Positions 26,016 through 34,238 of a stretch of DNA of 64,000 nt are shown here, one piece after another. Position 1 is the stretch's first letter, and the number at the start of each line of letters is the position of its first letter. The position numbers were made by a program, and so were the translations under genes. The stretch is from Arthrobacter silvisoli (GTDB lineage Bacteria; Actinomycetota; Actinomycetes; Actinomycetales; Micrococcaceae), in the NCBI RefSeq assembly GCF_003369445.1, contig NZ_QRCU01000018.1, positions 62,001 through 126,000 on the forward strand, read 5' to 3'. The notes under the pieces were generated by a model. It was not told the origin of the DNA, made no database searches, and saw only the letters and a list, made by a program, of their open reading frames with translations.

Positions 26016-27455
26016 TTGGAACCTTTAACCCCGCTTAAGCCAGCTGTCCGGCAGGACGAACCAGATACAGCTGAATCAGGCCTCCGCCGCTCCATGGGGC
26101 CCAGGCATCTGATCATGATCGCCATGGGTGGAGTCATCGGGTCCGGGTTGTTCCTCAGCTCGGGCTACACGATCTCGCAGGCCGGACCGCTCGGTGCGGT
26201 CATCGCTTACCTGGTGGGAGCATTCGTCGTGTACTTGGTGATGGCCTGCCTCGGCGAGCTGGCCATCGCCTACCCGGTGTCCGGTGCCTTCCATATCTAC
26301 GCCGCCCGCTCGATCGGCCCGGCCACCGGGTTCACTACGGCGTGGCTCTACTGGCTGTGCTGGGCGGTGGCGATCGGTTCGGAGTTCACGGCGTCCGGAC
26401 TGCTGATGCAACGGTGGTTTCCCGGGGTGGACGTGTGGGTCTGGTGCCTGGTTTTCGCCGCCGTGCTCTTTGGCCTGAACGCCGTCTCCGCAAGGTTCTT
26501 CGGGGAGTCCGAGTTCTGGTTTGCCATCGTGAAGGTCGCCGCCATCATTGGGCTCATTGTCCTTGGCGGCGCGGCGCTTCTGGGATTCCACCCGCTGAGC
26601 CAGGGCGGCAACCACCCGTTCCTGTTTGAAAACTTCGCCACTGACGGCGGGCTGTTCCCCAACGGTTTCACCGGCGTCCTGGTCACGGCCCTCGCAGTCT
26701 TCTACGCGTTCTCCGGCTCCGAATTGATCGGCGTTGCCGCCGGGGAAACCAAAGACCCTGGCACGAGCATTCCGAAAGCCATGCGGAGCACCGTCGTCCG
26801 GCTCCTGGTCTTCTTCGTCGGAGCCATCGCTGTCATCGCCGCGACCATCCCCTTCGACGAGGTAGGGCTGGATGAAAGCCCGTTCGTCACCGTCTTTTCC
26901 TCCCTCGGAATCCCCTTTGCCGCAGACATCATGAATTTCGTCATCATCACCGCCCTGCTTTCCGCGGGCAACAGCGGCCTCTTCTCCTGCGCCCGCATGC
27001 TGTACTCCTTGGCCGACGAAGGACATGCACCCCAGGCCCTGAAGAAGCTGACACGGCGGGGGATTCCCTTGATCGCCCTGTCCGTCAGCATGCTGGGCGG
27101 GTTCGCGTCCCTGGTCAGCAGCGTGGTGGCGCCGGAAACGGTCTATCTGGTGCTTGTCTCCGTGGCCGGCTTTGCCGTGGTCGGCGTCTGGATGTCCATC
27201 GCTGCGTCACACTTCTTCCACCGGCGGGCGTTCGTGCGGAACGGCGGGGACGTGGCCGGGCTTTCCTACAAGGCACCGCTGTTCCCCTTGGTACCCATCC
27301 TGGCCTTCGTCCTCTGCCTCGTTTCGCTCATAGGCATCGCACTCGACCCCAACCAGGTCGCCGCCCTGTACTTCGGTATTCCCTTCGTCGCGGCCTGCTA
27401 CGGATACTTCCACGTCAAGTACCGGACGAAGGCCCGGCAGGTGCCGGGAGCCTGA
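26016..27455 (+). CDS. Amino-acid permease, APC family
   Basis: A 479-residue permease with about twelve membrane helices. The family consensus is clear: MIAMGGVIGSGLFLSSGYTI at helix 1, LGELAIAYPVSGAFHIYAAR after helix 2, and FAVVGVWMSIAASH late in the protein. The start is TTG 26016, with GGAGG five bases upstream; an in-frame ATG only occurs later inside the first helix region. It belongs to the GABA/aromatic amino-acid permease group. It is divergent from the homoserine-dehydrogenase/aldehyde-dehydrogenase pair, which suggests uptake of the compound they oxidise. Confidence 0.92.
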   Translation: MEPLTPLKPAVRQDEPDTAESGLRRSMGPRHLIMIAMGGVIGSGLFLSSGYTISQAGPLGAVIAYLVGAFVVYLVMACLGELAIAYPVSGAFHIYAARSIGPATGFTTAWLYWLCWAVAIGSEFTASGLLMQRWFPGVDVWVWCLVFAAVLFGLNAVSARFFGESEFWFAIVKVAAIIGLIVLGGAALLGFHPLSQGGNHPFLFENFATDGGLFPNGFTGVLVTALAVFYAFSGSELIGVAAGETKDPGTSIPKAMRSTVVRLLVFFVGAIAVIAATIPFDEVGLDESPFVTVFSSLGIPFAADIMNFVIITALLSAGNSGLFSCARMLYSLADEGHAPQALKKLTRRGIPLIALSVSMLGGFASLVSSVVAPETVYLVLVSVAGFAVVGVWMSIAASHFFHRRAFVRNGGDVAGLSYKAPLFPLVPILAFVLCLVSLIGIALDPNQVAALYFGIPFVAACYGYFHVKYRTKARQVPGA

Positions 27456-27576
27456 ACCTCCCCGCGCCGAAGCGGCGGCAGGCAGCGTTTGCTGCCGGCC
27501 GCCGTCGTGCATGGCTCTCCGCCGTCGAAACTGTGTGAGGATAGGCTGGTTGCCAGTGCGGGAGGAGCAGCGGGAA

Positions 27577-28347
27577 ATGGAGACTTCCCCGGAAGCGTCA
27601 ACCATGGCGCAGGGACTCAGAATCGTACGACTCGTGACGGAACGTGAGAAGTCCGGCAGGCAGCTTCTAGGAGTTTCGCAGCTTGCCGCCGAATTACAGC
27701 TGGACCAGAGCCGGGTGTCGCGCCTGACGCAGGAACTGTGCGACATCGGATTGCTGGAGCGCGAGGAGCGCGGCCCGTTCAGGGCGGGCCCCCGGTTCTT
27801 TCGGCTTGCAGCCTCACTCAACAATGGCTGGTTCCGCGGAGCCGGGCCCGAATTGGAAAAGCTGGTTTCGTCGCTGGGCCTCCGGGCCCGCGTTTCAGTC
27901 CGGGTGGGATTCCGGGTGCTCCTGGTACGCGCGTCCAGTAACGACATGGCAGCCGGAAGCTTCGCGTATCCCGGGATGATCACCCCCGTATGGTGCACTG
28001 GGGCAGGCCGGGCCCTTTTGTGGGACCACAAGCGCAAAGGGCTTGATGCGCTCCTGCAGGACGTCAGCTTCATCGGCGTGGGGGGTCCGCAGGCAGCCCA
28101 TTCAGTGGCCGAAGTCTGGGAGTTGATGGTTCGGGACCGGCCGCAGGGCTATGTGGCTGCCGCCGAGGAATTCGAGCACGGCATCCACGAGCTTGCCGCC
28201 CCGGTTCGGGATGACCATGGCCGCGTCACGGCAGCATTGAGCGTCCTCGGCCAGTACGAGCAGCTACGGGGCGACCTTTCCCGGGTGGCAGGCGCGCTCC
28301 TGGATAGCGCCGCGCGCCTCAGCGGTGTTTCCCGGATGGCAGGCTAA
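27577..28347 (+). CDS. IclR family transcriptional regulator
   Basis: A 256-residue regulator starting at ATG 27577, with GGAGGAG about nine bases upstream (a longer frame begins at 27511). The winged helix reads GVSQLAAELQLDQSRVSRLT with QELCDIGLLEREERG, and the C-terminal effector domain includes AYPGMITPVWCTGAGRALLW and the late FEHGIHELAAPVRDDHGRVT. It follows the permease by 121 bases on the same strand. Its stop overlaps that of a second, convergent IclR gene by four bases. Confidence 0.87.
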   Translation: METSPEASTMAQGLRIVRLVTEREKSGRQLLGVSQLAAELQLDQSRVSRLTQELCDIGLLEREERGPFRAGPRFFRLAASLNNGWFRGAGPELEKLVSSLGLRARVSVRVGFRVLLVRASSNDMAAGSFAYPGMITPVWCTGAGRALLWDHKRKGLDALLQDVSFIGVGGPQAAHSVAEVWELMVRDRPQGYVAAAEEFEHGIHELAAPVRDDHGRVTAALSVLGQYEQLRGDLSRVAGALLDSAARLSGVSRMAG

Positions 28348-29102
28348 GCGTGGCCCAGGCGGGACTGCAGCCAGTTCCCTTTGTCCACCAAGGCCTCAGC
28401 GCACATCTGCTGCTTGGGCTCGAGGCGTGATTTCGGTCCCACGATCTGGAGTGCCGCAACAACGTCTCCCTTGAAATCCCGGACCGGGACCGCCAATGAA
28501 TACAGGCCGGGCTCGGCGGCCTCATCCACCACCGAATAACCGCGGGACCGGGCGGCTGCAAGGCGCTCAAGGAAATCGGCCACGTCAACGGGTGTGTTCG
28601 GACCATGACGGACAAAATCCACGCGCGAAAAGATCCCGCGCACCTCGTCGTCGGAAGCCTCCCATAACAAGGCCTGCCCTGCGTCGCTGCAGTAAGCCGG
28701 ATAGGGCCTGCCGATCCAGGAACCCACGAGTTCGGTGCTGTCCGGCACGCTTTCGGCAATAGTCACGGTACTGTCGCCGCTCAACACCCCGAGGTAGCAG
28801 GCTTCATCGGTCTGCCTGGACAACGCGTCGAGCGCGGCGGCGCCGTCCGTGGCGAGCCGGCGCCGGGTGAGCACCAGGGCATCGGTCATCACGGACCAAT
28901 CGGGGGTGAACGTACGGTATGGCGTGCGCTGCAGGAATCCTTCCTGCTCGGCCGTGCGCAGGCTGCGTGAAACCTGGCTGCGGTCCTTACCCAAATCGGC
29001 GGCAATCTCGGCGACGGTCCCGCCGGGCAGACCCTGCGCCTGGCGGGACGCCGCCGCCAGCACGGCCATGATCCCACGGCCCATGCTGGAGGTTCTTGAC
29101 AT
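28344..29102 (-). CDS. IclR family transcriptional regulator
   Basis: A 252-residue regulator. The N-terminal HTH reads TVAEIAADLGKDRSQVSRSL with RTAEQEGFLQRT and the effector domain contains WIGRPYPAYCSDAGQALLWE and EPGLYSLAVPVRDFKGDVVA. The start is uncertain: ATG 29102 (MSRTSS) or ATG 29132; neither has a strong ribosome site. It overlaps the convergent IclR gene tail to tail. On the minus strand the cyclase gene ends 42 bases before it, so it may belong to that operon and control it. Confidence 0.85.
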   Translation of the reverse strand: MSRTSSMGRGIMAVLAAASRQAQGLPGGTVAEIAADLGKDRSQVSRSLRTAEQEGFLQRTPYRTFTPDWSVMTDALVLTRRRLATDGAAALDALSRQTDEACYLGVLSGDSTVTIAESVPDSTELVGSWIGRPYPAYCSDAGQALLWEASDDEVRGIFSRVDFVRHGPNTPVDVADFLERLAAARSRGYSVVDEAAEPGLYSLAVPVRDFKGDVVAALQIVGPKSRLEPKQQMCAEALVDKGNWLQSRLGHA

Positions 29103-29144
29103 GGACTCGATCTTAGACGACCCCTTGACCATGCAACGGAAACC

Positions 29145-29894
29145 TCAGGAGATGGCGAAGACCCTCGCCGGGAATCCGCTGCCTCCCAAGGGCTTGGCCC
29201 ACGAGGCAACAACGACCGCACCGGCCTCAGGAAGGTTCCCAAGGTTGGCCAGCAGTTCGATTTGCCACCGGTCCTGGGCCAGCACGTACGTTTCCAGGCT
29301 GAAGTCGTGCCGGGAGGTCGCCTTTCCCGGATCGGTGTCCGTCTGTTCGTGACCGACGGCGGCCACGCGCCGCTCCTCGATCAGGAAGGCGAGCACGTCA
29401 CGGGACCAGCCCGGGGTATGGCTGATGCCCTCCGGATCACGGTTGGCCATCGCCGCGGCGTCGGGCCAACGGCTGCTCCATCCCGTGCGCAGGGCCACGA
29501 AGGACCCCTCGGGAACAGCGCCGTTTCGCTCCTCCCACCGGCTGATGTCTTCCATCGTGGGCGTGGCGTCAGGGTCCGCCGCTACGGCGTCCGTGATGTC
29601 CAGGACCACCAAGGGAAGGATCATTTCCTGTACGGGAATCTGGTCCAGGGTCCTTCCGCCCCGGATAAAGTGCGACGGCGGGTCCACGTGCGTACCCCAT
29701 TGGCCGATGATGGAGTACCGGTGCGCGGTGAAGCCGTCCCCGCGTTCGAGGTCGAACACAGCCTCACGGGTTTCGTCCGGGAAGGCCGGGAAATGCGGTT
29801 GGCCCGGGTGGAAGGCGTGCGTCAGGTCCGTGTACTTCCGGCCGGCAAGGGTTGCCTTCAGCGCATCCCACAAACCGATGGACATGGTTTCCAC
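29145..29894 (-). CDS. Cyclase family metal-dependent hydrolase (kynurenine-formamidase-like)
   Basis: A 249-residue protein of the cyclase/kynurenine formamidase fold. The metal-binding motif HxGTHVDxPxHF is clear as GQWGTHVDPPSHFIRGG, with H69, D71 and H75 in the expected positions. Further family marks are LDQIPVQEMILPLVVLDITD and VAAVGHEQTDTDPG. Members cleave N-formylkynurenine, isatin or related amide/lactam bonds. GTG 29894 is taken as start because GGGGAGG lies seven bases upstream; it shares one base with the previous gene's stop. Substrate unknown. Confidence 0.82.
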   Translation of the reverse strand: METMSIGLWDALKATLAGRKYTDLTHAFHPGQPHFPAFPDETREAVFDLERGDGFTAHRYSIIGQWGTHVDPPSHFIRGGRTLDQIPVQEMILPLVVLDITDAVAADPDATPTMEDISRWEERNGAVPEGSFVALRTGWSSRWPDAAAMANRDPEGISHTPGWSRDVLAFLIEERRVAAVGHEQTDTDPGKATSRHDFSLETYVLAQDRWQIELLANLGNLPEAGAVVVASWAKPLGGSGFPARVFAIS

Positions 29895-30340
29895 TAGGCA
29901 GCCTCCCCTTCACGGCCGCCCGCATGTGAATGGGCAGCGATGGTCACCGGTCCCGTCAGCTCAATGACCGGCAGTTCCCACGGGTGGATGCCTGCCAATT
30001 GGTGCATGAATCCCTCAACCGCGTCGTCGGGGAGCATGGCGTCGAAGTACGTGGTGAACACAAATGTGGGTGAGATGGTGCGTTGCCCCACTGCGCCAAG
30101 GGTCGGTCTGGCTCCCTGCGCGCAGGTAAAGCCTTCGAAACCAACAGTGGACTCGAAAACATGCTTGTAGTTGCCGAAATCGCCCAGGTCTTGGAATTGC
30201 TCCACGGCTTGCAGAAGCGACGCCACACCCTCGTCATCTGACAGAGCGTCCAGGTCTCCGCCTGCGGCGCGGTTGAAGGTTTCTGCGCTGATCGGCCAAT
30301 GCACCCGGAGCTTACGGGCCGCCTTCATCTGGATACTCAA
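29894..30340 (-). CDS. Conserved-looking protein of unknown function, cyclase operon
   Basis: A 148-residue protein of mixed composition with no membrane segment or signal peptide. I do not recognise the family. TTG 30340 is the best start: GAAGGAGAAACC sits directly before it. Features visible are FTCAQGARPTLGAVGQRTIS, TYFDAMLPDDAVEGFMHQLA and the HPWELPVIELTGPVTIAAHS stretch near the C-terminus, before a glycine/glutamate tail. Its stop shares a base with the cyclase start, so the two are co-translated and probably act in the same step or complex. Confidence 0.65.
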   Translation of the reverse strand: MSIQMKAARKLRVHWPISAETFNRAAGGDLDALSDDEGVASLLQAVEQFQDLGDFGNYKHVFESTVGFEGFTCAQGARPTLGAVGQRTISPTFVFTTYFDAMLPDDAVEGFMHQLAGIHPWELPVIELTGPVTIAAHSHAGGREGEAA

Positions 30341-30407
30341 GGTTTCTCCTTCACGGTACGTGTTGCATGTCATACTCGCACAGCCAAATGAGCATTACAA
30401 GCATAAG

Positions 30408-30417
30408 TTAGTGCTAA
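30408..30417. promoter_or_regulatory. TTAGTGCTAA element before the cyclase operon
   Basis: TTAGTGCTAA has palindromic TTAG/CTAA arms and lies 68 bases upstream of the TTG at 30340, in an AT-rich stretch. It resembles the TTAGCGCTAA core of the LacI operator at 49067-49088 but with an altered centre, so a link is only possible. Confidence 0.25.
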
Positions 30418-30471
30418 TAATGAACATTGCCTCTCCACACACTGCTCGTCGGACGGGGGGCGCACATCCGC

Positions 30472-30624
30472 CTCGTGGGCGAAGCGGATGCCGTTTTCGT
30501 CGAAGACGTCCAGGATGGAGTTCCAGCGGTCGGCGAAGTCGTGGTATCCGGCGTCGATCACCTTTTCCGGGACGGGCGGGAACATGGCCACGTACTCCAG
30601 CAGCTCCAGCTTGGAGTGTCGGAG
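30472..30624 (-). pseudogene. Internal fragment of a sugar isomerase/epimerase gene
   Basis: In the minus frame, 30624 down to 30472 reads LRHSKLELLEYVAMFPPVPE, then DFADRWNSILDVFDENGIRF and AHE, which is the central part of the TIM-barrel sugar phosphate isomerase/epimerase family (the family continues with HEVHPSEIAYD). The match stops abruptly after AHE and is followed by unrelated sequence, and a stop precedes the matching region. Only about 50 residues survive, so this is a decayed gene remnant. A different, intact isomerase of the family is encoded at 32.3-33.1 kb. Confidence 0.6.
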
Positions 30625-30625
30625 G

Positions 30626-30949
30626 TCAGATCAGGGGAGTGAGGGGAGTTACTGAGAACGGTACGGCCAAGAAGGGTTCCACGGCCTTCACGAAGTCCTT
30701 GACGTGGGCTTCCTCGTTATGGGCCTTGAGGTCTTCCTGATGGGCCCATCCCTCGATGAGGACGAATGTACCGGGTCTCTGATCGTCGGAGAAGACGGTG
30801 TACTCGAGACATCCTGGATCTTTTCGGCTTATCGCCTGCAGGGCACTGAGCGCTTCCTGGAGCTCGGTTTCGTGCCCCGCTGTGGCGATGAAGACCGGCA
30901 TCAGCCAGACTTCTGCGGTGTCCCGCGGAACTGGGAGGGTGTTGGGCAT
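30626..30949 (-). CDS. ABM-domain protein (putative quinol monooxygenase type)
   Basis: A 107-residue antibiotic-biosynthesis-monooxygenase-fold protein, the usual length for single-domain members. Visible marks are LQAISRKDPGCLEYTVFSDD, TFVLIEGWAHQEDLKAHNEE and HVKDFVKAVEPFL. The family includes quinol monooxygenases and heme-degrading enzymes acting as dimers. It lies beyond the hairpin that closes the sugar operon, so it is likely a separate unit, and its stop abuts the epimerase remnant, suggesting that a rearrangement joined the two. Confidence 0.82.
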   Translation of the reverse strand: MPNTLPVPRDTAEVWLMPVFIATAGHETELQEALSALQAISRKDPGCLEYTVFSDDQRPGTFVLIEGWAHQEDLKAHNEEAHVKDFVKAVEPFLAVPFSVTPLTPLI

Positions 30950-30980
30950 TTTTCCGTCCTTGGATGGTCCTGTAAAAGTG

Positions 30981-31011
30981 CGGGAGGGACGGCTCGGTGC
31001 CGTCCCTCCCG
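30981..31011 (-). terminator. Strong hairpin terminator closing the 31-38 kb sugar operon
   Basis: CGGGAGGGACGGC (30981-30993) and GCCGTCCCTCCCG (30999-31011) form a perfect 13-base-pair stem around a 5-base loop, 12 bases past the stop of the last operon gene on the minus strand. Confidence 0.82.
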
Positions 31012-31022
31012 AGTTGGTCAGA

Positions 31023-32195
31023 TTAACTGTTGATCTGGGGGACCTCGACCCAGGCTTCTTTTGCAGCTGATTCGACGATCGCGTCGTCGATCAGGGCGAC
31101 CTGATAGCCGTCTGCAAAATTGGGGCTTACGCTGCCGCCTTCTGCGATGGCTTTGAAGAAATCGTGGGCCTCGATGATCTTCGTTTCGCCGTAGCCAATG
31201 CCGAGCGCAGGAATGGGCCAGAGTCCTTCTCCGTAGGGATGTGCCGGGCCGGTGTAGACGGTGCGGAATCCGCGGCGGTCGGCCTGGTCGGACGCGAAGC
31301 AGACCTGCAGTTCGTCGCGGCGTTCGTAGTTGAAGACGATGCTGCCCTCGGTTCCGTGGATTTCGAAGGTGATGTAGTTGTTCCTTCCGTGAGCGTTGCG
31401 TGTTGCCTCGACGGATCCGACGGCCCCGTTGGCGAAGCGGATCATGGTCATGACCTCGTCATCAACGTCGACCTGGCCCTTGGGGCCCTCCCCGCCCCGT
31501 ACGTTGCCGAGTGCGTCGGCCGCTCCGGTCTGCAGCGGTCGCTCGGGGATCCAGGTGGAGAGAACGGCATTGACGGCGCTGAACTCGCCCACGAGGTAGC
31601 GGGCCATGTCGATGACGTGCGTGGCAATATCGCCGAGGGCGCCGGAACCTGCGATGGATTTCTGGAAGCGCCAGGACAACGGGGAGTTCGGGTCGGCGCT
31701 CCAGTCCTGCAGATAGGTGCCGCGGAAGCTGAGGATTTGTCCGATTGCCCCTTCCTCGATGTATTTCTTTGCCAGTGCGACGGCGGGGGTCCGGCGGTAG
31801 TTGAAAGCCACCATGTGGACGATGTTCTTGTCTTTGACGGCGTCGTACATTGCCTTGGATTCCTCGCCGGTGCGGGCCAGCGGCTTTTCGCAGATGATGT
31901 GCTTGCCTGCCTCTGCCGCGGCGATGGCGATTTCGGCATGGAGGTGGTTGGGCGTGGCGATGTCCACGACGTGGATGTCGGGGTCGTCGATGATGCTGCG
32001 CCAGTCTGCCGTGGAGTTTTCGAACCCGAAGCGGCGGGCCGCTTCCGCGGCGAGATCCGGATTCGCTTCAGCGATGACTTTGCGGACCGGGAGTGCCGGT
32101 GCCGGCCAAAAGAACATGGGCATGGCAGCGTATGCCAGGGAGTGGGCCTTGCCCATGAAGCCGCCTCCGATGAGGCCGACGTTGAGGTTTTGCAT
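31023..32195 (-). CDS. Gfo/Idh/MocA family oxidoreductase
   Basis: A 390-residue sugar dehydrogenase. The NAD(P)-binding Rossmann start is LNVGLIGGGFMGKAHSLAYA, the conserved EKP motif is IICEKPLARTGEESKAMYDA and the nucleotide region ends with MVAFNYRRTPAV. The catalytic H of the family is expected in GDIATHVIDMARYLVGEFSA. Members oxidise or reduce sugars, inositols and amino sugars at a ring carbon. It is the last gene of a seven-gene operon and is separated by 70 bases from the isomerase gene. A second member of the family lies upstream in the same operon, so two successive redox steps are likely. Confidence 0.9.
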   Translation of the reverse strand: MQNLNVGLIGGGFMGKAHSLAYAAMPMFFWPAPALPVRKVIAEANPDLAAEAARRFGFENSTADWRSIIDDPDIHVVDIATPNHLHAEIAIAAAEAGKHIICEKPLARTGEESKAMYDAVKDKNIVHMVAFNYRRTPAVALAKKYIEEGAIGQILSFRGTYLQDWSADPNSPLSWRFQKSIAGSGALGDIATHVIDMARYLVGEFSAVNAVLSTWIPERPLQTGAADALGNVRGGEGPKGQVDVDDEVMTMIRFANGAVGSVEATRNAHGRNNYITFEIHGTEGSIVFNYERRDELQVCFASDQADRRGFRTVYTGPAHPYGEGLWPIPALGIGYGETKIIEAHDFFKAIAEGGSVSPNFADGYQVALIDDAIVESAAKEAWVEVPQINS

Positions 32196-32265
32196 GTGAA
32201 TCTTGGTCCTTCCGGAAAGTTCGGGACATGCCGGCTGTGGCTGTCCCTCGCGGTTGAAAAATCAG

Positions 32266-33081
32266 TTAAAGGAGCTTCTCGAGGTACTTCTTACTCAGTT
32301 CTGCTGCGGCCCGCGGGTCACCGTCGTAGCTGTCGAGTTCGACCATGAGCCAGCTGTCGTATCCGCTTTCGCGGATCGCGGCGATGATGTCCGGGAAGTC
32401 AAGTTCTCCCTGTCCCAGGGGCAGGAAATTGAAGGGGTCCCTCTGGAAGTCCTTGAGGTGGACGTGCTGGATCCTGTCGGGGTACTTCCGGATAACTGCC
32501 GCCGGGTCTGCTCCGCCCGCTGCAAGGTGTGCGGTGTCCGGGCAAAAGCCGATTCGGGTGAGTGGCATGAGCCGGTCCAGTTCCTCCGGGCTCTCGACGA
32601 TAGTGCTCAGGTGCGGGTGGTAGCTTGCTGACAGACCGAAGCTTTCTGCGATGTCCGTTACGCTGTCCAGCGCCTCACCGAGGCGTTGGTAGTCCTCGTC
32701 GGCGGTTCCGGCTGCCCGTCGTGCTCCGCCACCCACCACGAGCCGTTCCGCTCCGAAGCCCGCGGCCAATTCGGCGGCGCGGTGAATGCGGTGCATTTCG
32801 TCCGGGAGGATATCGGCGTAGATGAAGTTGGCCCCGGTATACACGCTTGTCAGCGCGACTCCTGAACCGCTGAGGATCTCTTTGAGTTCCTCGGGCTTTT
32901 CTGCGTACTCCGCAAGATTCCCGTCGAACATCTCAACACCCTGATAGCCGACAGATGCGATGTCCTTGACGGCATCCCTCATGGAGCCGTGGGTCATGTA
33001 AAAGAGGTCCTTGACGCTCGTCACGCCCTGCGGGTGGCCAACGACGCCGCCCCAAGTGATGGAACAGTAACCAAGTTTCAT
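32266..33081 (-). CDS. Sugar phosphate isomerase/epimerase family protein (IolE/IolI-like TIM barrel)
   Basis: A 271-residue TIM-barrel protein. It starts at ATG 33081 (MKLGYCSITWGGVVGHPQGV), whose codon overlaps the upstream stop (ATGA). Metal-ligand regions are visible in YQGVEMFDGNLAEYAEK (Glu), YHPHLSTIVESPEELD (His), GFCPDTAHLAAGGADP (Asp/His) and the C-terminal SWLMVELDSYDG (Glu). Family members isomerise, epimerise or dehydrate keto-sugars and inosose. Sitting between two Gfo/Idh/MocA genes, it probably acts on a keto-sugar intermediate made by one of them. Confidence 0.88.
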   Translation of the reverse strand: MKLGYCSITWGGVVGHPQGVTSVKDLFYMTHGSMRDAVKDIASVGYQGVEMFDGNLAEYAEKPEELKEILSGSGVALTSVYTGANFIYADILPDEMHRIHRAAELAAGFGAERLVVGGGARRAAGTADEDYQRLGEALDSVTDIAESFGLSASYHPHLSTIVESPEELDRLMPLTRIGFCPDTAHLAAGGADPAAVIRKYPDRIQHVHLKDFQRDPFNFLPLGQGELDFPDIIAAIRESGYDSWLMVELDSYDGDPRAAAELSKKYLEKLL

Positions 33082-34232
33082 TGCTTCTGCCTTTCGGATA
33101 CGGAGGAAGACTTGAGTAATTCGAAGGGGGTGGGAATGCCGGGAACGTCTACCCACGACTGCTGCGCAGCGGAGGTAATGAGTGCATCCGTCAGGAGTGC
33201 AGCGCGCAGGCCGTCCCGGAAGGTGGGCAGGCCTTCGGGTGGCTGCCCCTGAACGGCTGCGTATACGTCGGCGACGAAGGAGTTGAAGCTGTCCTGGTAT
33301 CCCTGGGGATGTCCCGGTGGTAGCTTCGCGTACCGTCGGCCGCCGGGCGTGCTGAGGGTCTGCGGACCGACGGTGATCTCAGAACTGGACCCTGTGGTTC
33401 CCATGTGAAGGGTGTCCGGTCGCTCCTGGTTGAAGCTGAATGACGCTTCGGTTCCGTCGAAGGAAAACCACAATCGGTTCTTACGGCCCGGGCTGACCTG
33501 ACTGACGACGAGGGAGCCTGTGGCCCCCTTGTCGGTCTCGAACAGGAGCGTGGCCCCGTCCTCGGTAGCAACGGAGGACAGCTGGCCGCCGGTTGCGCGT
33601 TGGTCGTAAGCCCGGCTGGTCTTCGCCACCAGCCTGGTGATCCGGTGTCCGGTGGTGAACTCCATCAGGTCGCACCAGTGCACGCCGATGTCACCGAAAG
33701 CCCTGGAGGCTCCTCCGAGTGTTGAATCGACCCGCCAGTTTGTGGCTTCCGCCCCCACCAGCCAATCCTGCAGGTAGGAACCGTGGAGCAGCCAGAGGCG
33801 GCCGGCGTCTCCGCGCAGGATACGGTCGCGAGCCTCACGGACCGCGGGATAGAACCTGTAGACGAAGGGCACGCCCGTGACGATGCCTGCCCGGTCGGCG
33901 AGGTCCATGAGCTCCCTGGCGTCCTTGACGCTGGTGGCGAGGGGCTTCTCGCAGACAACCGGTTTCCCGGCTGCGATGGCTTTGCGGGCAAGATCGGCGT
34001 GGGTCGCGTTCGGGGTGCAGATGTGGATGACATCCACATCTGCCCGTCCAATCAGTGCTTCGGGGGACTCGGCTGCGGTTCGGGCGCCGAGCGCGGCTGC
34101 TGCTGCTTCGCCGGAAGCCTGGCTGCTTCCGGCGACTGCGCTGACCTCGCCGCCGGCTGCGCGCACCGCGTGAGCGTGGACTGAGCCCATGAATCCCGTG
34201 CCGATGATCCCGGACCGGAGTTTGGGGGTCAT
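33078..34232 (-). CDS. Gfo/Idh/MocA family oxidoreductase
   Basis: A 384-residue dehydrogenase with Rossmann start RSGIIGTGFMGSVHAHAVRA, the VVCEKPLATSVKDARELMDL EKP motif and GDIGVHWCDLMEFTTGHR carrying the catalytic-His region. It is similar in layout to the other Gfo/Idh/MocA protein of this operon but clearly diverged from it. It overlaps the isomerase start by four bases and follows the permease gene after six bases, so it is tightly within the operon. Substrate unknown; an imported sugar or cyclitol is likely. Confidence 0.9.
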   Translation of the reverse strand: MTPKLRSGIIGTGFMGSVHAHAVRAAGGEVSAVAGSSQASGEAAAAALGARTAAESPEALIGRADVDVIHICTPNATHADLARKAIAAGKPVVCEKPLATSVKDARELMDLADRAGIVTGVPFVYRFYPAVREARDRILRGDAGRLWLLHGSYLQDWLVGAEATNWRVDSTLGGASRAFGDIGVHWCDLMEFTTGHRITRLVAKTSRAYDQRATGGQLSSVATEDGATLLFETDKGATGSLVVSQVSPGRKNRLWFSFDGTEASFSFNQERPDTLHMGTTGSSSEITVGPQTLSTPGGRRYAKLPPGHPQGYQDSFNSFVADVYAAVQGQPPEGLPTFRDGLRAALLTDALITSAAQQSWVDVPGIPTPFELLKSSSVSERQKQ

Positions 34233-34238
34233 CTGGCT

